Shown here: one piece after another, positions 33,329 through 33,463 of the stretch
How the letters are laid out: every line of letters starts with the position of its first letter
How positions within the stretch are numbered: position 1 is the stretch's first letter
Assembly (NCBI GenBank): GCA_022706685.1
Contig: JAKJCA010000030.1
Coordinates: 1-33,463 of the forward strand
Source of the DNA: Bacillota bacterium
GTDB taxonomy: Bacteria > Bacillota > Clostridia > Oscillospirales > Acutalibacteraceae
Direction: 5' to 3'
Length of the DNA stretch: 33,463 bases
Position numbers and translations under genes: made by a program
Notes under the pieces: model-generated
The model's input: only the letters and a program-made list of their open reading frames with translations
The model's database searches: none
Told to the model about the DNA's origin: nothing

Positions 33329-33463
33329 GTGTTCTCGGGGCGGGGTGCGATTCCCCACCGGCGGTATGTGCATCGTACGATGCACGAGCCCGCGAGCGGT
33401 TCGTTCAACTTTGGGCGAATGTCAGCAGATCCGGTGCGATGCCGGAGCCGACGGTATAGTCCG
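33329..33463 (+). ncRNA. FMN riboswitch (RFN element), cut by the window end
   Basis: The conserved RFN blocks appear in order: TCGGGGCGGGGTG, then ATTCCCCACCGGCGGTA, a variable stem, AGCCCGCGAGC, then CAGATCCGGTG, GCCGGAGCCGACGGT and AGTCCG. The closing P1 strand and the expression platform lie beyond the window. The variable stem GTGCATC-GTAC-GATGCAC near 33368-33385 is a perfect palindrome. FMN binding normally shuts off riboflavin synthesis (rib) or import (ribU) genes, which should lie just to the right. Confidence 0.96.

Overview
The window looks like chromosomal DNA from an anaerobic member of the Bacillota, most likely a gut-type Clostridia of the Oscillospirales/Ruminococcaceae kind. 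That assignment is inferred. It rests on a perfect CIRCE operator with hrcA-grpE-dnaK-dnaJ, strong GGAGG ribosome sites, frequent TTG starts, consensus sigma-A promoters, an FMN riboswitch, a YwlE-like phosphatase, a short zinc-tailed ProRS and InlB-type surface repeats. Base composition is GC-rich for the group. No tRNA, rRNA, CRISPR array, transposase or prophage gene was seen.

Left part (1-10344): the first few codons of an unknown leftward gene lie next to a solitary ftsZ (+). A leftward dus gene (tRNA dihydrouridine synthase) is divergent from a tightly packed rightward run: polA, a YwlE-like protein-arginine phosphatase, a GH127 beta-L-arabinofuranosidase, rimI, an Fn3 + Asp-box propeller protein and tsaD. 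Two cytoplasmic carbohydrate-active proteins are therefore threaded through a housekeeping operon for DNA repair, ribosome modification and tRNA t6A synthesis.

Middle (10345-15808): GTP-dependent PEP carboxykinase has its own near-consensus promoter with upstream direct repeats and ends at a clear terminator. A roughly 400-bp non-coding stretch follows, with AT-rich sequence and a cluster of DnaA-box-like 9-mers. Next is an acpP-proS-nagA operon with its own promoter and a 13-bp terminator.

Right part (15809-33208): this keeps the ancient Bacillota order rpsT - lepA - hemW - hrcA - grpE - dnaK - dnaJ - prmA, but accessory genes are wedged in. A 59-residue CxC membrane protein lies beside rpsT, and a secreted protein with InlB-type repeats sits before lepA. 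A GPH-family sugar transporter lies between lepA and hemW, and a secreted alpha/beta hydrolase between dnaJ and prmA. prmA itself is on the opposite strand, in a leftward operon yhaM-like exoribonuclease - DUF2804 - prmA - secreted hydrolase. The heat-shock genes follow a sigma-A promoter and a perfect CIRCE, so HrcA autoregulates them. A 12-bp hairpin lies between dnaK and dnaJ.

The right edge holds a promoter and most of an FMN riboswitch reading rightward into a riboflavin gene beyond the window.

There is no obvious defence or mobile system. The most unusual aspects are the insertion of surface and carbohydrate genes into two conserved housekeeping clusters, the small CxC protein behind a perfect consensus promoter, and the DnaA-box-like cluster away from dnaA.
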